Assembly (NCBI GenBank): GCA_021325655.1
Contig: JAJPGT010000082.1
Location: 1-35,939, forward strand
Direction: 5' to 3'
DNA length: 35,939 nucleotides
Source of the DNA: Pseudomonadota bacterium
GTDB lineage: Bacteria; Chloroflexota; UBA6077; JAJPGT01
This document shows positions 6,757 through 15,558 of this stretch, one piece after another (position 1 is the stretch's first letter; every line of letters starts with the position of its first letter). The notes beneath the pieces were generated by a model. It worked only from the letters and a program-made list of their open reading frames with translations. It was not told the DNA's origin and searched no databases. Both the position numbers and the translations under genes were made by a program.

Positions 6757-8973
6757 ATGACCACCGCTGCCGCCCACCCTCGCGGTGTTGACGCCCTGCT
6801 CCAAACCGCGGCGAGCTATCTCCCCGCCGCCGACCTGGAGAAAATCCGGCGCGCCTACGAATACGCGGAGCAGGCGCACGACGGACAACTCCGTGCCTCC
6901 GGCGCCAAGTACATCGAGCACCCACTCGCGGCGGCCGAGACGGTAGCGGGCCTGCGGCTTGATGCGAGCACGATCATCGCCGCGCTGCTGCACGATGTCC
7001 CGGAAGACTGTGGCGTTTCCCTGAGCGAGATTGAGACGCGCTTCGGCGCGGAGGTCGCCAAGCTCGTCGATGGGGTCACCAAGCTGAGCAAGATGCACTG
7101 GCTCAGCGCCGAGGAGCGGGTTGACGGTGCTGGCAAGCGCAAGGTGGACGATCAGGCGCTCTGGGCGGAGAACATGCGCAAGATGTTCCTCGCCATGGCC
7201 GATGACATCCGGGTCGTCCTGATCAAGCTCGCCGACCGGCTCCACAACATGCGCACGCTCAGCGCCCTGCCGGAGGAAAAGCAGAAGCGGATCGCGCGCG
7301 AAACGTTGGAGATCTTCGCCCCACTCGCCAGCCGTCTGGGGATCTGGCAGCTCAAGTGGCAGCTCGAGGACCTCAGCTTCCGCTACCTGGAGCCGGAGAC
7401 GTACAAGGAGATCGCGAGCAAGCTGGCCTCACGGCGCCAGGCGCGCGAGCGCTACATCGCCACCGCCATCGCCGCGCTCCAGGAGGAGCTGGCCAAGCAC
7501 CACGTGCAGGCGGAGGTCTCGGGCCGGCCCAAGCATATCTACAGCATCTACAAGAAGATGCAACGCCGCGGGGTAGACGTCGACCAGATCTACGACCAGC
7601 TTGCGCTGCGGGTGCTGGTGCAGACCAAGGCCGAGTGCTACCTGGTGCTGGGGCTGGTGCACTCGCTCTGGCCGCCGCTGCCCGGGCAGTTCGACGACTA
7701 CATCGCCAAGCCGAAGGAGAGTCTGTACCAGTCGCTGCACACCACGGTCGTGGGGCCAGAGGGCAAGCCGCTCGAGATCCAGATCCGCACCCACGAGATG
7801 CACCAGGTGGCGGAGTACGGGGTGGCGGCGCACTGGCGCTACAAGGAAGGCTCCAAGGGCGACGTGAAGTTCGACGCCAAGGTCGCCTGGCTCCGCCAGC
7901 TTATGGACTGGCAGAAGGACATCTCGGGCGGGGCACAGGAGTTCGTCGAATCGCTCAAGACGGACGTCTTCCAGGACCAGGTGTACGTCTTCACCCCGCG
8001 TGGCGAGATCAAAGAGCTGCCGGCTGGCTCGACGCCGATCGACTTCGCCTATCGCATCCATACCGAGATCGGACACAAGTGCGTCGGCGCGAAGGTGAAT
8101 GGCCGCATGGTGCCGCTCGACCGCAAGCTCCAGAATGGCGACATCGTTGAGATCATCACCGCCAAGGGCTCTAAGGGGCCGAGCGCCGACTGGCTGAACC
8201 CGAACCTGGGCTATGTGAAGACCGCCCACGCGCGCGAGAAGATCCGCCAGTGGATCCGCAAGCAGAAGCGCGAGGAGAACATCCAGCGCGGCCGGGAAAT
8301 GGTCGAGAAGGAGCTGAAGCGGCTGGGGTTGCCGCCGATGACTCTCGAGTCGATCGCCCAGCTCTTCCACTATGACCACGTGGACGATTTCCTGGCTGCG
8401 GTCGGCTACGCCGACATTCATCCACACCAGATCGCGATGCGGCTGGCGGCTTCGGCGCCTCAGGAGGCACCGCCAACGCCGACGTTCACTCCCGCGGCCG
8501 GTCCGGTCAGCGGCCTGCGCGTGCTCGGGGTCGGCGACCTGCTCACCCGCCTGGCCCGCTGCTGCACCCCGGTCCCCGGGGATGAGATCGTCGGCTACAT
8601 CACCCGCGGCCGAGGGGTGACTGTCCACCGCGCCGACTGTCGCAGCGTCACCGGTGAAGATGAGCGCGAGCGGCTGGTGCGGGTGGATTGGGGCCGCACT
8701 GAGGAGCAGACGTTCCCGGTGACGATCCGCATCGATGCCTGGGACCGCGAGGGGGTGGTGCGCGACGTGACGTCGGTCGTTGCGGACGAGAAGGTCAGCA
8801 TCAATGCGCTCTCGGCGGTGGTGCACAAGGACCAGACGGCCACGGTGTGGTGCACTATGGACGTGACGGGCCTGGACAAGCTGAGCCGGATCATGAACCG
8901 CCTGGAGGGCGTGCGCGACGTGTTCAACGTCGTGCGCGAAGTGGGCGGCCAGGGCCAGGCCAAGGCGGTGTGA
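6757..8973 (+). CDS. rel: Long RelA/SpoT homologue ((p)ppGpp synthetase/hydrolase)
   Basis: Stringent-response enzyme, 738 aa with the full domain order. The HD hydrolase domain (about 40-165) keeps His55, His79-Asp80, Glu83-Asp84 and Asn164 (KLADRLHNMRT), so hydrolysis should be possible. The synthetase domain (about 245-365) includes RPKHIYSIYKKM, YQSLHTTVVGPEGKPLEIQI and EYGVAAHWRYKE. TGS (about 400-460), a Cys-containing zinc-finger-like segment (LARCCTPVPGD) and a C-terminal ACT domain (about 660-735) follow. The charge motif usually RXKD in bifunctional Rel/SpoT enzymes is QFDD here (311-314), closer to the EXDD of monofunctional RelA. AGGAAGG lies 9 bases before the ATG; a GTG one codon upstream is equally possible. 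A TATACT hexamer sits at 6723-6728. Confidence 0.95.
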   Translation: MTTAAAHPRGVDALLQTAASYLPAADLEKIRRAYEYAEQAHDGQLRASGAKYIEHPLAAAETVAGLRLDASTIIAALLHDVPEDCGVSLSEIETRFGAEVAKLVDGVTKLSKMHWLSAEERVDGAGKRKVDDQALWAENMRKMFLAMADDIRVVLIKLADRLHNMRTLSALPEEKQKRIARETLEIFAPLASRLGIWQLKWQLEDLSFRYLEPETYKEIASKLASRRQARERYIATAIAALQEELAKHHVQAEVSGRPKHIYSIYKKMQRRGVDVDQIYDQLALRVLVQTKAECYLVLGLVHSLWPPLPGQFDDYIAKPKESLYQSLHTTVVGPEGKPLEIQIRTHEMHQVAEYGVAAHWRYKEGSKGDVKFDAKVAWLRQLMDWQKDISGGAQEFVESLKTDVFQDQVYVFTPRGEIKELPAGSTPIDFAYRIHTEIGHKCVGAKVNGRMVPLDRKLQNGDIVEIITAKGSKGPSADWLNPNLGYVKTAHAREKIRQWIRKQKREENIQRGREMVEKELKRLGLPPMTLESIAQLFHYDHVDDFLAAVGYADIHPHQIAMRLAASAPQEAPPTPTFTPAAGPVSGLRVLGVGDLLTRLARCCTPVPGDEIVGYITRGRGVTVHRADCRSVTGEDERERLVRVDWGRTEEQTFPVTIRIDAWDREGVVRDVTSVVADEKVSINALSAVVHKDQTATVWCTMDVTGLDKLSRIMNRLEGVRDVFNVVREVGGQGQAKAV

Positions 8974-8995
8974 GCGGAACCCGGCCAGGCAGCAG

Positions 8996-9017
8996 CGATC
9001 CGCCCGCGGGCGGATCG
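8996..9017. terminator. Perfect 22-bp palindrome between convergent genes
   Basis: CGATCCGCCCG followed at once by its reverse complement, placed between the ends of rel (+) and the FecR-like gene (-). It could act as a two-way transcription stop. No T-run follows on either strand, so it is not a classical intrinsic terminator. Confidence 0.4.
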
Positions 9018-9073
9018 GCGAATCTCCAGCGGAGCCGTGTAGCTCGCCTCAACAGTGCCCCTGGTTAGGGCGC

Positions 9074-10327
9074 CTACTCGGCGATCAGCTCGATCTTGGC
9101 GATAGCCGCGTCGAAGTCGTGCCCGGAGCCGACGATGCGGATCGAGTCGATGTACGCCGGCCGGTCCTTCAGCTCCACCAGGTTGCCCTCATAGTGCACC
9201 CAGGTGCTCTGGGGAATCAGCTCCGCGTTGACCACCGGCATGTTGTCGGGGTTCGCGTAGTAGAACCCGTGCGACCACCCGGGCCGACCGCCCGTCTTGT
9301 CGACGTAATCCACCTGGAGCATCATTGGGTACTCCGAGCCCGCGTAGCCACCGCCCGAGAGGCTGGCGAGGTCCACCCGCACCCAGGCGCGGATGAACAG
9401 GTTGCGGTAGGGCAGCACGTCGCGCTGAATGGTCTGGATGATCCCGGTCTCATTGTGGGTGTCCTTGGCAGTGTCGCGCGTAACCCGCAGCCCGATGAGT
9501 TGCTGCCCGTCGATCTCATATGTCACGAGCTGGCGGCGGCCGAGCACGTCTTTACGTCCCTTCTCCTGCACGTCGACCGGCTGCCAGTTCGCCAGCTCGT
9601 GGGTAAAGGCGCCGTTCACCACCAGGTCTTCCCCGAGCTGGGCTGGCGAATCGATCCCGCGGTCGCCCCGCAGGTGGAGCTGCTGCCCGAAGTGGAAGCG
9701 CTCCAGCCGCCCGCCCGCCTCCGCGTGCCCCTTGCCGGAGTAGGCAGAGACCAGGGTGTCGGTTTCGTTGACCCAGATGAGGTACTCACCACGCTGCAGC
9801 GCGACCTCGCCATGCGGGGTGGCGACTGTGATCTCCTGGCCGTTTGGCAGTGTCCCGCTCACCACGTAGCGTGTCGCGCCGCGGGGCTGGGAGAGGGCCA
9901 CCCGGCTCGCGGTTTCGGAGAAGCGCCCCAGCCGGAGCGCGTCGAGCCGGACCTGGCTCCCGGGGAACAGGTGCAGGCCGGTGCCATCGAACAGCGTGAC
10001 GTCTGCCTCGGTCTGCTCGGCGGTCTCCAGCAGCGTGCCTTCGGACAGCCCCATGCCGTTGCTCGCGCGCGCCTGCACCGGGCTCCGCGGATCCTGGTAG
10101 AATACCTCGCCGCGCTCGATCTCCAGCAGTGCGCTCTGCGGATTGGCGGCGGTGAGGAAGAAGTTCCGAGCCTCCAGGGCGAGCAGCGCCACCAGCGCAC
10201 ACCAGACGACGAACGCGCCGCCGATCACGCCCCAGGCCAGCCGCTGCGCGCGAACCTCCGCCGCTGTCGGCGCTGGGCTGACCGCCGCTGGAACCCCGCC
10301 CGCTGGGCTTCCGGGACGGACCCTCAT
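9074..10327 (-). CDS. Membrane-anchored FecR-like protein with C-terminal binding domain
   Basis: 417 aa. A polar Pro/Ala-rich N-terminus of about 28 residues is followed by one transmembrane helix (about 29-54, LAWGVIGGAFVVWCALVALL). Residues of roughly 65-210 resemble a FecR domain: GEVFYQ, EGTLLETAEQTEADVTLFDG, LHLFPGSQVRLD and TPHGEVALQRGEYLI. The C-terminal half (about 225-417) begins NGAFTHELANWQPVD, like the jelly-roll carbohydrate-binding modules that open with NGxFE...W. No catalytic motif is visible. FecR domains usually sit outside the cytoplasmic membrane and pass signals to ECF sigma/anti-sigma systems, but no ECF sigma gene is adjacent. A structural envelope role is equally possible. 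Confidence 0.7.
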   Translation of the reverse strand: MRVRPGSPAGGVPAAVSPAPTAAEVRAQRLAWGVIGGAFVVWCALVALLALEARNFFLTAANPQSALLEIERGEVFYQDPRSPVQARASNGMGLSEGTLLETAEQTEADVTLFDGTGLHLFPGSQVRLDALRLGRFSETASRVALSQPRGATRYVVSGTLPNGQEITVATPHGEVALQRGEYLIWVNETDTLVSAYSGKGHAEAGGRLERFHFGQQLHLRGDRGIDSPAQLGEDLVVNGAFTHELANWQPVDVQEKGRKDVLGRRQLVTYEIDGQQLIGLRVTRDTAKDTHNETGIIQTIQRDVLPYRNLFIRAWVRVDLASLSGGGYAGSEYPMMLQVDYVDKTGGRPGWSHGFYYANPDNMPVVNAELIPQSTWVHYEGNLVELKDRPAYIDSIRIVGSGHDFDAAIAKIELIAE

Positions 10328-10433
10328 CTCGGTGCTGTGCCCGCCTGCCGCGGGCGATGCCCCGGTGTCCGACCGAACCGAAGGCCCTGGCCATGGACCG
10401 TCACGCCTGTGAACCCCTCAGGGCAGCTAGCCG

Positions 10434-10462
10434 AGTGTAACAAACGGTCTCCAAAAGGTAAA
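10434..10462 (-). promoter_or_regulatory. Candidate promoter of the FecR-like gene
   Basis: On the minus strand TTTACC (10462-10457) and TACACT (10439-10434) are spaced by 17 bases, about 100 bases before the FecR-like start codon and downstream of the tgt stop. Confidence 0.4.
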
Positions 10463-10538
10463 GGCACCCACTGTTCACTGGAGGCCTGAGCCCCGAGCAG
10501 CGGTGCGCGGTAGCTATCGCCGGAGATGGCGCTTTGTC

Positions 10539-11675
10539 TTACTCAACCAACGAGCGGGCGGCTGCGAGGGTTCGCAGGCGCTCTGCCTGCCAGTCGGCGA
10601 AGGTGCCGTTTATGATCGCCGCCCGCGCCTCTTGGACGAGCTGCACCAGTGCGCTCACATTGTGAATGCTGGCCAGCCGCGCGGCGAGCGGCTCCCGCTC
10701 GCGGTGCAGGGAGGCGAGATAGCCCAGGGAGTGTGTGGTGCAGACCGGGCAGGCGCAGGTCGCATCAATCGGCCCTTCGGCTGTGAGCAGCTCAGCCCGG
10801 CTCAGGCTCAGGCGCCCGCCGCGGCGGAAGACGGCGCCGTTGCGGGCGAGCCGGGTTGGCAGCACGCAGTCGAACAGGTCGACGCCGAGGCCGATAGCGC
10901 GGACCAGGTCCTGCGGTGCTCCGACGCCCATCAGGTAGCGCGGTCGGTCGAGGGGCAGCAGCGGGGTGGTCTCCGCGAGCACGGCCATGGTCACCTCCTT
11001 CGGTTCGCCCACGCTCAGGCCACCGATCGCATAGCCCGGCAGGTCGAGTGAAGCCAGGCCGCGAGCGCTCCGCTCGCGCAGGTCGGGGAACATTCCACCC
11101 TGGACGATCCCGAATAGTGCCTGGTCTGTCCGCTGCTGGGCGCGAGCGGAGCGCTCGGCCCAGCGCTGGGTGCGCTCCACCGCAGTCGCCGCCGTGGCGT
11201 AGGAGCACGGGTAAGGCGTGCACTCGTCGAGCTGCATAACGATGTCGGCGCCGAGCTGCTCCTGGAGCTCCAGCGCCCGCTCGGGTGTCAGCCGCAGCTC
11301 GCGACCGTCCAGGTGCGAGCGGAACGTCACGCCGTCGTCGTCCAGGGTGCGCAGCTCATCCAGGCTAAATACCTGGAAGCCGCCGCTGTCGGTGAGCATT
11401 GGCCCGCGCCAGCCGGTGAAGCGGTGCAGGCCACCCAGCCGAGCGATGATCTCCGCCCCTGGGCGCTGCGCCAGGTGATAGGTATTGGCGAGCACGCACT
11501 GCGCCCCGGTGGCGCGGACGTCGGCCGGGAGCAGCGCCTTGACGGTGCCCTGGGTGCCCACCGGCATGAAGGCGGGGGTGTCGATCGGACCGTGCGGGGT
11601 GTCAAATCGGCCGGCGCGCGCCAGGGTCTTCGCGCAGACCGCCTGAAGCTGGAACCGGAACGCGGGCATCATCAC
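10539..11675 (-). CDS. tgt: tRNA-guanine transglycosylase (queuine/preQ1)
   Basis: Exchanges the wobble guanine of GUN-anticodon tRNAs for preQ1 in queuosine synthesis. 378 aa. Family blocks are [40 protein letters not shown] (catalytic Asp), [22 protein letters not shown] and [10 protein letters not shown] (nucleophile Asp). The zinc site is CACPVC plus a His about 25 residues later (ASIHN). The start could be GTG 11675, ATG 11672 or ATG 11669. A TACAGT hexamer ends at 11683, only about 7 bases before the GTG, so the mRNA may be leaderless. It is divergent from ruvB and close to queA, its pathway partner. Confidence 0.97.
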   Translation of the reverse strand: MMMPAFRFQLQAVCAKTLARAGRFDTPHGPIDTPAFMPVGTQGTVKALLPADVRATGAQCVLANTYHLAQRPGAEIIARLGGLHRFTGWRGPMLTDSGGFQVFSLDELRTLDDDGVTFRSHLDGRELRLTPERALELQEQLGADIVMQLDECTPYPCSYATAATAVERTQRWAERSARAQQRTDQALFGIVQGGMFPDLRERSARGLASLDLPGYAIGGLSVGEPKEVTMAVLAETTPLLPLDRPRYLMGVGAPQDLVRAIGLGVDLFDCVLPTRLARNGAVFRRGGRLSLSRAELLTAEGPIDATCACPVCTTHSLGYLASLHREREPLAARLASIHNVSALVQLVQEARAAIINGTFADWQAERLRTLAAARSLVE

Positions 11676-11760
11676 CCCGGCAACTGTACCGAGCAGCGGG
11701 GCTTGGCGGCACGCAAGTTCGGCAAGGCGATACTATTGCCTGGAGGAAACGGGGGAGCGG

Positions 11761-12801
11761 GTGGCGGATCGGATCATCGCCGCGAGCGAGCGGCCCGAGG
11801 ACGCGCTGTACGATCGGCAGCTACGGCCGCGCCGGCTGGAGGAGTTCATCGGCCAGCCCAGGCTGAAGCAGCAGCTCCGGGTGTTTATCCAGGCGGCGCG
11901 GCAGCGCGGGGAGCCGCTGGAGCATGTGCTGCTGCACGGCCCGCCGGGCCTGGGCAAGACCACGCTCGCCAATATCCTCGCCAACGAGATGAGCGCCAAG
12001 ATCAAGACCACCTCCGGGCCGGCAATCGAGCGTCCGGGCGACCTTGCCGCGGACCTCACCCGGCTCGAGCACGGTGACATCCTGTTCATCGACGAGATCC
12101 ACCGGCTTAGCCGCACCGTCGAGGAGTACCTGTACCCGGCGATGGAGGACTTCGCGCTCGATCTGCTCACCGGTAAGGGGCCGAGCGCCACCAGCATCCG
12201 GCTCGCGCTCAAACCGTTTACCCTGGTCGGCGCGACCACCCGCCCGGCCCTGCTCACCGGCCCGCTGCGGGAGCGCTTCGGGATCGTCTTCTCCCTCGAG
12301 TACTACGACGTGGAGGCGCTGGTCCAGATTGTCTTCCGCTCTGCCCGCATCCTGGGGACGGCGATCGATCCCTCGGGTGCCGAAGAGATCGCCCGCCGCG
12401 CCCGGGGCACGCCCCGGGTGGCCAACCGCCTGCTCAAGCGGGTTCGTGACTACGCTCAGGTGCGCGGAGTGCCGAGCATCGACGCCCCTCTGGCGCGCGG
12501 AATCCTGGAAGAGCTGGAGGTCGACGAGCTGGGGCTGGATGACGTCGACCGCAAGCTGCTGCACGCGCTGGTGGAGAAGTTCGGCGGCGGACCGGTGGGG
12601 CTCAAGACGCTGTCGGCGGCGACGGGGCAGGACGAGGATACGATCGAGGACGTCTACGAGCCCTTCCTACTCCGGCTCGGCTTCCTCGACCGGACCCCGC
12701 GCGGGCGCGTTGCCACCCGCGCGGCCTATCTCCACCTGGGTCTGCCGACGCCGCGGCTGGTCGGCCAGCCGAGTCTCTTCGACAGCGGCGCCGCGGAGTA
12801 A
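11761..12801 (+). CDS. ruvB: Holliday junction branch-migration ATPase RuvB
   Basis: Hexameric AAA+ motor that drives branch migration with RuvA. 346 aa, the usual length. It shows the RuvB opening ([18 protein letters not shown]), Walker [10 protein letters not shown], Walker [11 protein letters not shown], sensor 1 [19 protein letters not shown], and the C-terminal winged helix ([32 protein letters not shown] broken across the domain). GTG start with GGAGGAAACGGGGGAG just upstream. TACTAT at 11731-11736 is a possible -10 box. ruvA and ruvC are not adjacent. queA follows after 33 bases. Confidence 0.98.
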   Translation: MADRIIAASERPEDALYDRQLRPRRLEEFIGQPRLKQQLRVFIQAARQRGEPLEHVLLHGPPGLGKTTLANILANEMSAKIKTTSGPAIERPGDLAADLTRLEHGDILFIDEIHRLSRTVEEYLYPAMEDFALDLLTGKGPSATSIRLALKPFTLVGATTRPALLTGPLRERFGIVFSLEYYDVEALVQIVFRSARILGTAIDPSGAEEIARRARGTPRVANRLLKRVRDYAQVRGVPSIDAPLARGILEELEVDELGLDDVDRKLLHALVEKFGGGPVGLKTLSAATGQDEDTIEDVYEPFLLRLGFLDRTPRGRVATRAAYLHLGLPTPRLVGQPSLFDSGAAE

Positions 12802-12834
12802 CGACGTTCCTGTCCCTGCTGCGCTCCTGTACCG

Positions 12835-13866
12835 ATGTCCAGGCAAGACCGCCTCGAACTGTATGACTACGATCTGCCAGAGGAGCTGATCGCGCAGAGC
12901 CCGGCGGAGCCACGTGACAGCTCGCGCCTGCTGGTCGTTCCGCGCGACGGTCCACTCCAGGACCGCTGCTTTCGCGACCTCGTCGCCTACCTCACGCCGC
13001 GCGACGTCCTGGTGGTCAACGACAGCCGGGTCATCCCGGCCCGGCTACGTGGCGAGCGACCGGGTGGGGGCAAGGCGGAGCTGCTGCTGCTGCGCCGGCT
13101 CGCGCCCGGCTGCTGGGAATGTCTCGGCAAGCCGGCGCGCCGGCTGCGGCCGGGGACGGAGCTCCGCTTTGGCGACCTGGCGGCGACTGTGACGGAGCAG
13201 CGCGAGGCGGGGAGCCTGGTGGTCGCCTTCCAGGCCTCCGGCGACCCCGACGCCGCCGTGCTGGCGCACGGAGCGCTCCCGCTCCCGCCGTACATCCGCT
13301 CCTTCCACGGTGACCCGGCCCGCTATCAGACGGTGTACGCCCGGAACGACGGCTCCATCGCCGCGCCCACCGCCGGGCTCCACTTCACCTCTGAGCTGCT
13401 CGAAGAACTGAAGCGCCGCGGCGTGCGGCTCGCCTCGGTCACGCTCCATGTCGGCGTCGGCACGTTCCGCCCGATCGCCACGCCGGACCTGGCCGGGCAC
13501 CATATGCATGCCGAATGGTGCGAGCTGCCGCGCGAGACGGTCGCGGAGATCGAGCGGACCCGCCGCCTGGACGGCCGAGTCGTCGCGGTCGGAACCACCG
13601 TGGTACGCACGCTGGAGGGCGCCTGGCAGGCGACGGGGGCGGGCGCGCTGCGGCCGTACAGCGGCTGGACCGAGCTGTTCATCCGACCGGGCTACCGCTT
13701 CGGGGTCGTGGATGCGCTGATCACGAACTTCCATCTGCCGCGCTCGACGCTGCTCGTCCTGGTCAGCGCCTTCGCCGGCCGCGAGCGAATCCGCCAGGCG
13801 TACGAGCACGCCATCGCGCACCGCTACCGCTTCTACAGCTTCGGTGACGCGATGCTTCTGCTATGA
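12835..13866 (+). CDS. queA: S-adenosylmethionine:tRNA ribosyltransferase-isomerase
   Basis: Converts preQ1 in tRNA to epoxyqueuosine, using the ribosyl part of SAM; it is the step after Tgt. 343 aa. Characteristic blocks are YDLPEELIAQSPAEPRDSSRLLV, DVLVVNDSRVIPARL, LPLPPYIR, YQTVYARNDGSIAAPTAGLHF, LHVGVGTFRP, HMHAEW and FHLPRSTLLVLVSAF. The last codons overlap the Ham1-like gene by four bases (ATGA), so the two are probably translated together. The pairing with tgt on the other side of ruvB is a common arrangement. Confidence 0.98.
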   Translation: MSRQDRLELYDYDLPEELIAQSPAEPRDSSRLLVVPRDGPLQDRCFRDLVAYLTPRDVLVVNDSRVIPARLRGERPGGGKAELLLLRRLAPGCWECLGKPARRLRPGTELRFGDLAATVTEQREAGSLVVAFQASGDPDAAVLAHGALPLPPYIRSFHGDPARYQTVYARNDGSIAAPTAGLHFTSELLEELKRRGVRLASVTLHVGVGTFRPIATPDLAGHHMHAEWCELPRETVAEIERTRRLDGRVVAVGTTVVRTLEGAWQATGAGALRPYSGWTELFIRPGYRFGVVDALITNFHLPRSTLLVLVSAFAGRERIRQAYEHAIAHRYRFYSFGDAMLLL

Positions 13867-14492
13867 GCGCCAGCCCGGCGCCGCCACAGTTGCTGCTGGC
13901 GACCCGGAACCCGGACAAGCAGCGCAAACTGCTCTGGGTGGTCGCCGGGCTGCCGTTCGCTGTCCACTTCCCCCCATCGGGCGCGCAGCCGCCGGAGACG
14001 GGGCAGAGCCACCGCGACAACGCGGTGCAGAAGGCGCTCTGGTGGTCGGAGCGCGTCGCGGGCTTGGTGCTGGCATCGGACGGCGGAGTCCACATCCCGG
14101 CGCTGGGCGAGGGCTGGCGGTCGGTCCAGACGCGCCGGGGCAGCGGTGCCCGCAGCGACGCCGAGCGGACTGCTGATCTCCTGGCGCGGCTGGAGGGACG
14201 GGAGGGCGCGGCGCGCACCGCGGTGTGGCGGGAGGCGCTGGCGCTGGCCGAGGCCGGCCGGCTGATCGGTGCTTGGGAGGCGGAGGGGCCGCCGCTGCGG
14301 ATCGCGGCGCGGCCGGGGGGCACGCGGCCAGAAGGCGGGTTCTGGCTGGATAGGCTGCTGGCTGATCCAGCCTCCGGGCGTACGCTGGCTGAGCTGTCGC
14401 CCGCCGAGCTACGCCGGCTCGATCGCGCCTGGCGCATCCTCCGTGTCTGCGCCCGCCGCCGGCTCCTCCACTGGCAGGCGGAGCAGGGCTGA
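13863..14492 (+). CDS. Ham1/RdgB-like non-canonical purine NTP pyrophosphatase, divergent
   Basis: 209 aa. The N-terminus LLLATRNPDKQRKL and the block ETGQSHRDNAVQKA are those of the Ham1/RdgB family, which hydrolyses ITP, dITP and XTP to monophosphates to keep them out of nucleic acids. The usual DDSGL-VDAL motif reads SDGGVHIPAL; the second Asp, thought to be catalytic in RdgB, remains. The following PGxxSAR block is replaced by a poorly conserved, Arg-rich stretch, and the C-terminal third is degenerate. It may be a true but divergent enzyme or a specialised paralogue. Its ATG overlaps the queA stop, and its 3' end overlaps mutY on the other strand by 84 bases. Confidence 0.7.
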   Translation: MSASPAPPQLLLATRNPDKQRKLLWVVAGLPFAVHFPPSGAQPPETGQSHRDNAVQKALWWSERVAGLVLASDGGVHIPALGEGWRSVQTRRGSGARSDAERTADLLARLEGREGAARTAVWREALALAEAGRLIGAWEAEGPPLRIAARPGGTRPEGGFWLDRLLADPASGRTLAELSPAELRRLDRAWRILRVCARRRLLHWQAEQG

Positions 14493-15398
14493 GCCCGGGG
14501 CTCCGGCTGGATCGCGGCGCAGCTCGATCAGCTCGTCCCGAGCCAGCCCCTCGGCGATCGGCGCCAGCCAGCTCGGATCCCGCAGCTCGGGCCGCAGCCG
14601 CCACGCCGCTTCTTCCAGGAAGATCGCCGCCCCGCCGGGCAGGGCGCGGAGCAACTGCACCAGCCGGCCACGCAGGACCCGGCGAGGGACGGGCGGCGCC
14701 GCCTGGTATGCCGCGCGTCGCTCCCGCACCACCCGCCGACGTGGGAGCTGGCCAGCAAAGCGGTCGCGCGCCAGACAGAGGTCCGCAAGCGGGCAGCGCC
14801 CGCAGCCGGGGGTGCGCGCGGTACAGATCGTCGCGCCCAGGTCCATCAGCGCCTGGTTCCAGTTGTAGGCGTGCTCTCGTGGCAGCACGGTCTCGGCCAG
14901 CTCCCAGAGGCGGCCAGCAGCGAGGCCGCGAGCGTCGGGCTCGCCGAGGAACACGCGAGCGAGCACCCGGCGGATGTTGGTGTCGAGCACCGCGACGGGC
15001 TGCTCGAAAGCGAAGCAGGCGACTGCGGAGGCAGTGTAGCGCCCCAGGCCGCTGAGCTTCAGCAGCTCGTCCACGGTGTCCGGCAGCGAGCCGCCGCGCT
15101 CGACCGCCTGGCGGGCGATGGTGTGCAGGCGGACGGCGCGTAGGTTGTAGCCGAGCGGCGCCCAGCAGCGGATCACCTCTGCGCGCGAGGCAGCCGCCAG
15201 CGCCTCCAGCGTGGGGAACCGGGCCAGGAATTCCTGGTACTTCGGCAGGACGCGGGCCACCTGGGTCTGCTGGAGCATCAGCTCGGAGACCAGCACTGCG
15301 TATGGGTCGCGGGTCTGCCGCCAGGGCAGCGGCCGGCCCTGGCGGCGATACCAGTCGAGCAGACGCTGGTGGGCGTGCAGGGCCCGGTCGTCGAGCAT
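14409..15398 (-). CDS. mutY: MutY-family A/G-specific adenine DNA glycosylase
   Basis: HhH-GPD base-excision glycosylase, 329 aa, that removes adenine mispaired with 8-oxoguanine. Evidence: PLPWRQTRDPYAVLVSELMLQQTQV, helix-hairpin-helix LSGLGRYTASAVACFAF, catalytic Asp in VLDTNIRRVLAR, and the 4Fe-4S ligands C-X6-C-X2-C-X5-C in CTARTPGCGRCPLADLC. The C-terminal about 100 residues do not look like the NUDIX-type 8-oxoG recognition domain of E. coli MutY. They look more like a helical or winged-helix segment (VLRGRLVQLLRALPGG, IAEGLARDELIELRRD). The start is ATG 15398; the open frame extends far upstream but that part lies antisense to the kinase gene. A TATACT hexamer ends 9 bases before the ATG, so the mRNA may be leaderless. 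Confidence 0.92.
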   Translation of the reverse strand: MLDDRALHAHQRLLDWYRRQGRPLPWRQTRDPYAVLVSELMLQQTQVARVLPKYQEFLARFPTLEALAAASRAEVIRCWAPLGYNLRAVRLHTIARQAVERGGSLPDTVDELLKLSGLGRYTASAVACFAFEQPVAVLDTNIRRVLARVFLGEPDARGLAAGRLWELAETVLPREHAYNWNQALMDLGATICTARTPGCGRCPLADLCLARDRFAGQLPRRRVVRERRAAYQAAPPVPRRVLRGRLVQLLRALPGGAAIFLEEAAWRLRPELRDPSWLAPIAEGLARDELIELRRDPAGAPGSALLRLPVEEPAAGADTEDAPGAIEPA

Positions 15399-15479
15399 GG
15401 CGAGCGGAGTATACCCAGGCGAGATCGGCAGGGGCGGCGCGTGAGCTCCCGCAACGCCTGGTTTGGGCAAGGCAGGCGC

Positions 15480-15508
15480 TTGCCCCTGCTGAGTTCGGCC
15501 GATAACAT
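15480..15508 (+). promoter_or_regulatory. Candidate promoter of the histidine kinase-response regulator operon
   Basis: TTGCCC (15480-15485) and TAACAT (15503-15508) are spaced by 17 bases, about 50 bases upstream of the kinase start codon, in the divergent region with mutY. Confidence 0.4.
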
Positions 15509-15558
15509 GATGCCTGTCCCCAGCGCCGTGGATAGTTCCCGCTGCCCTGGACGATCCG

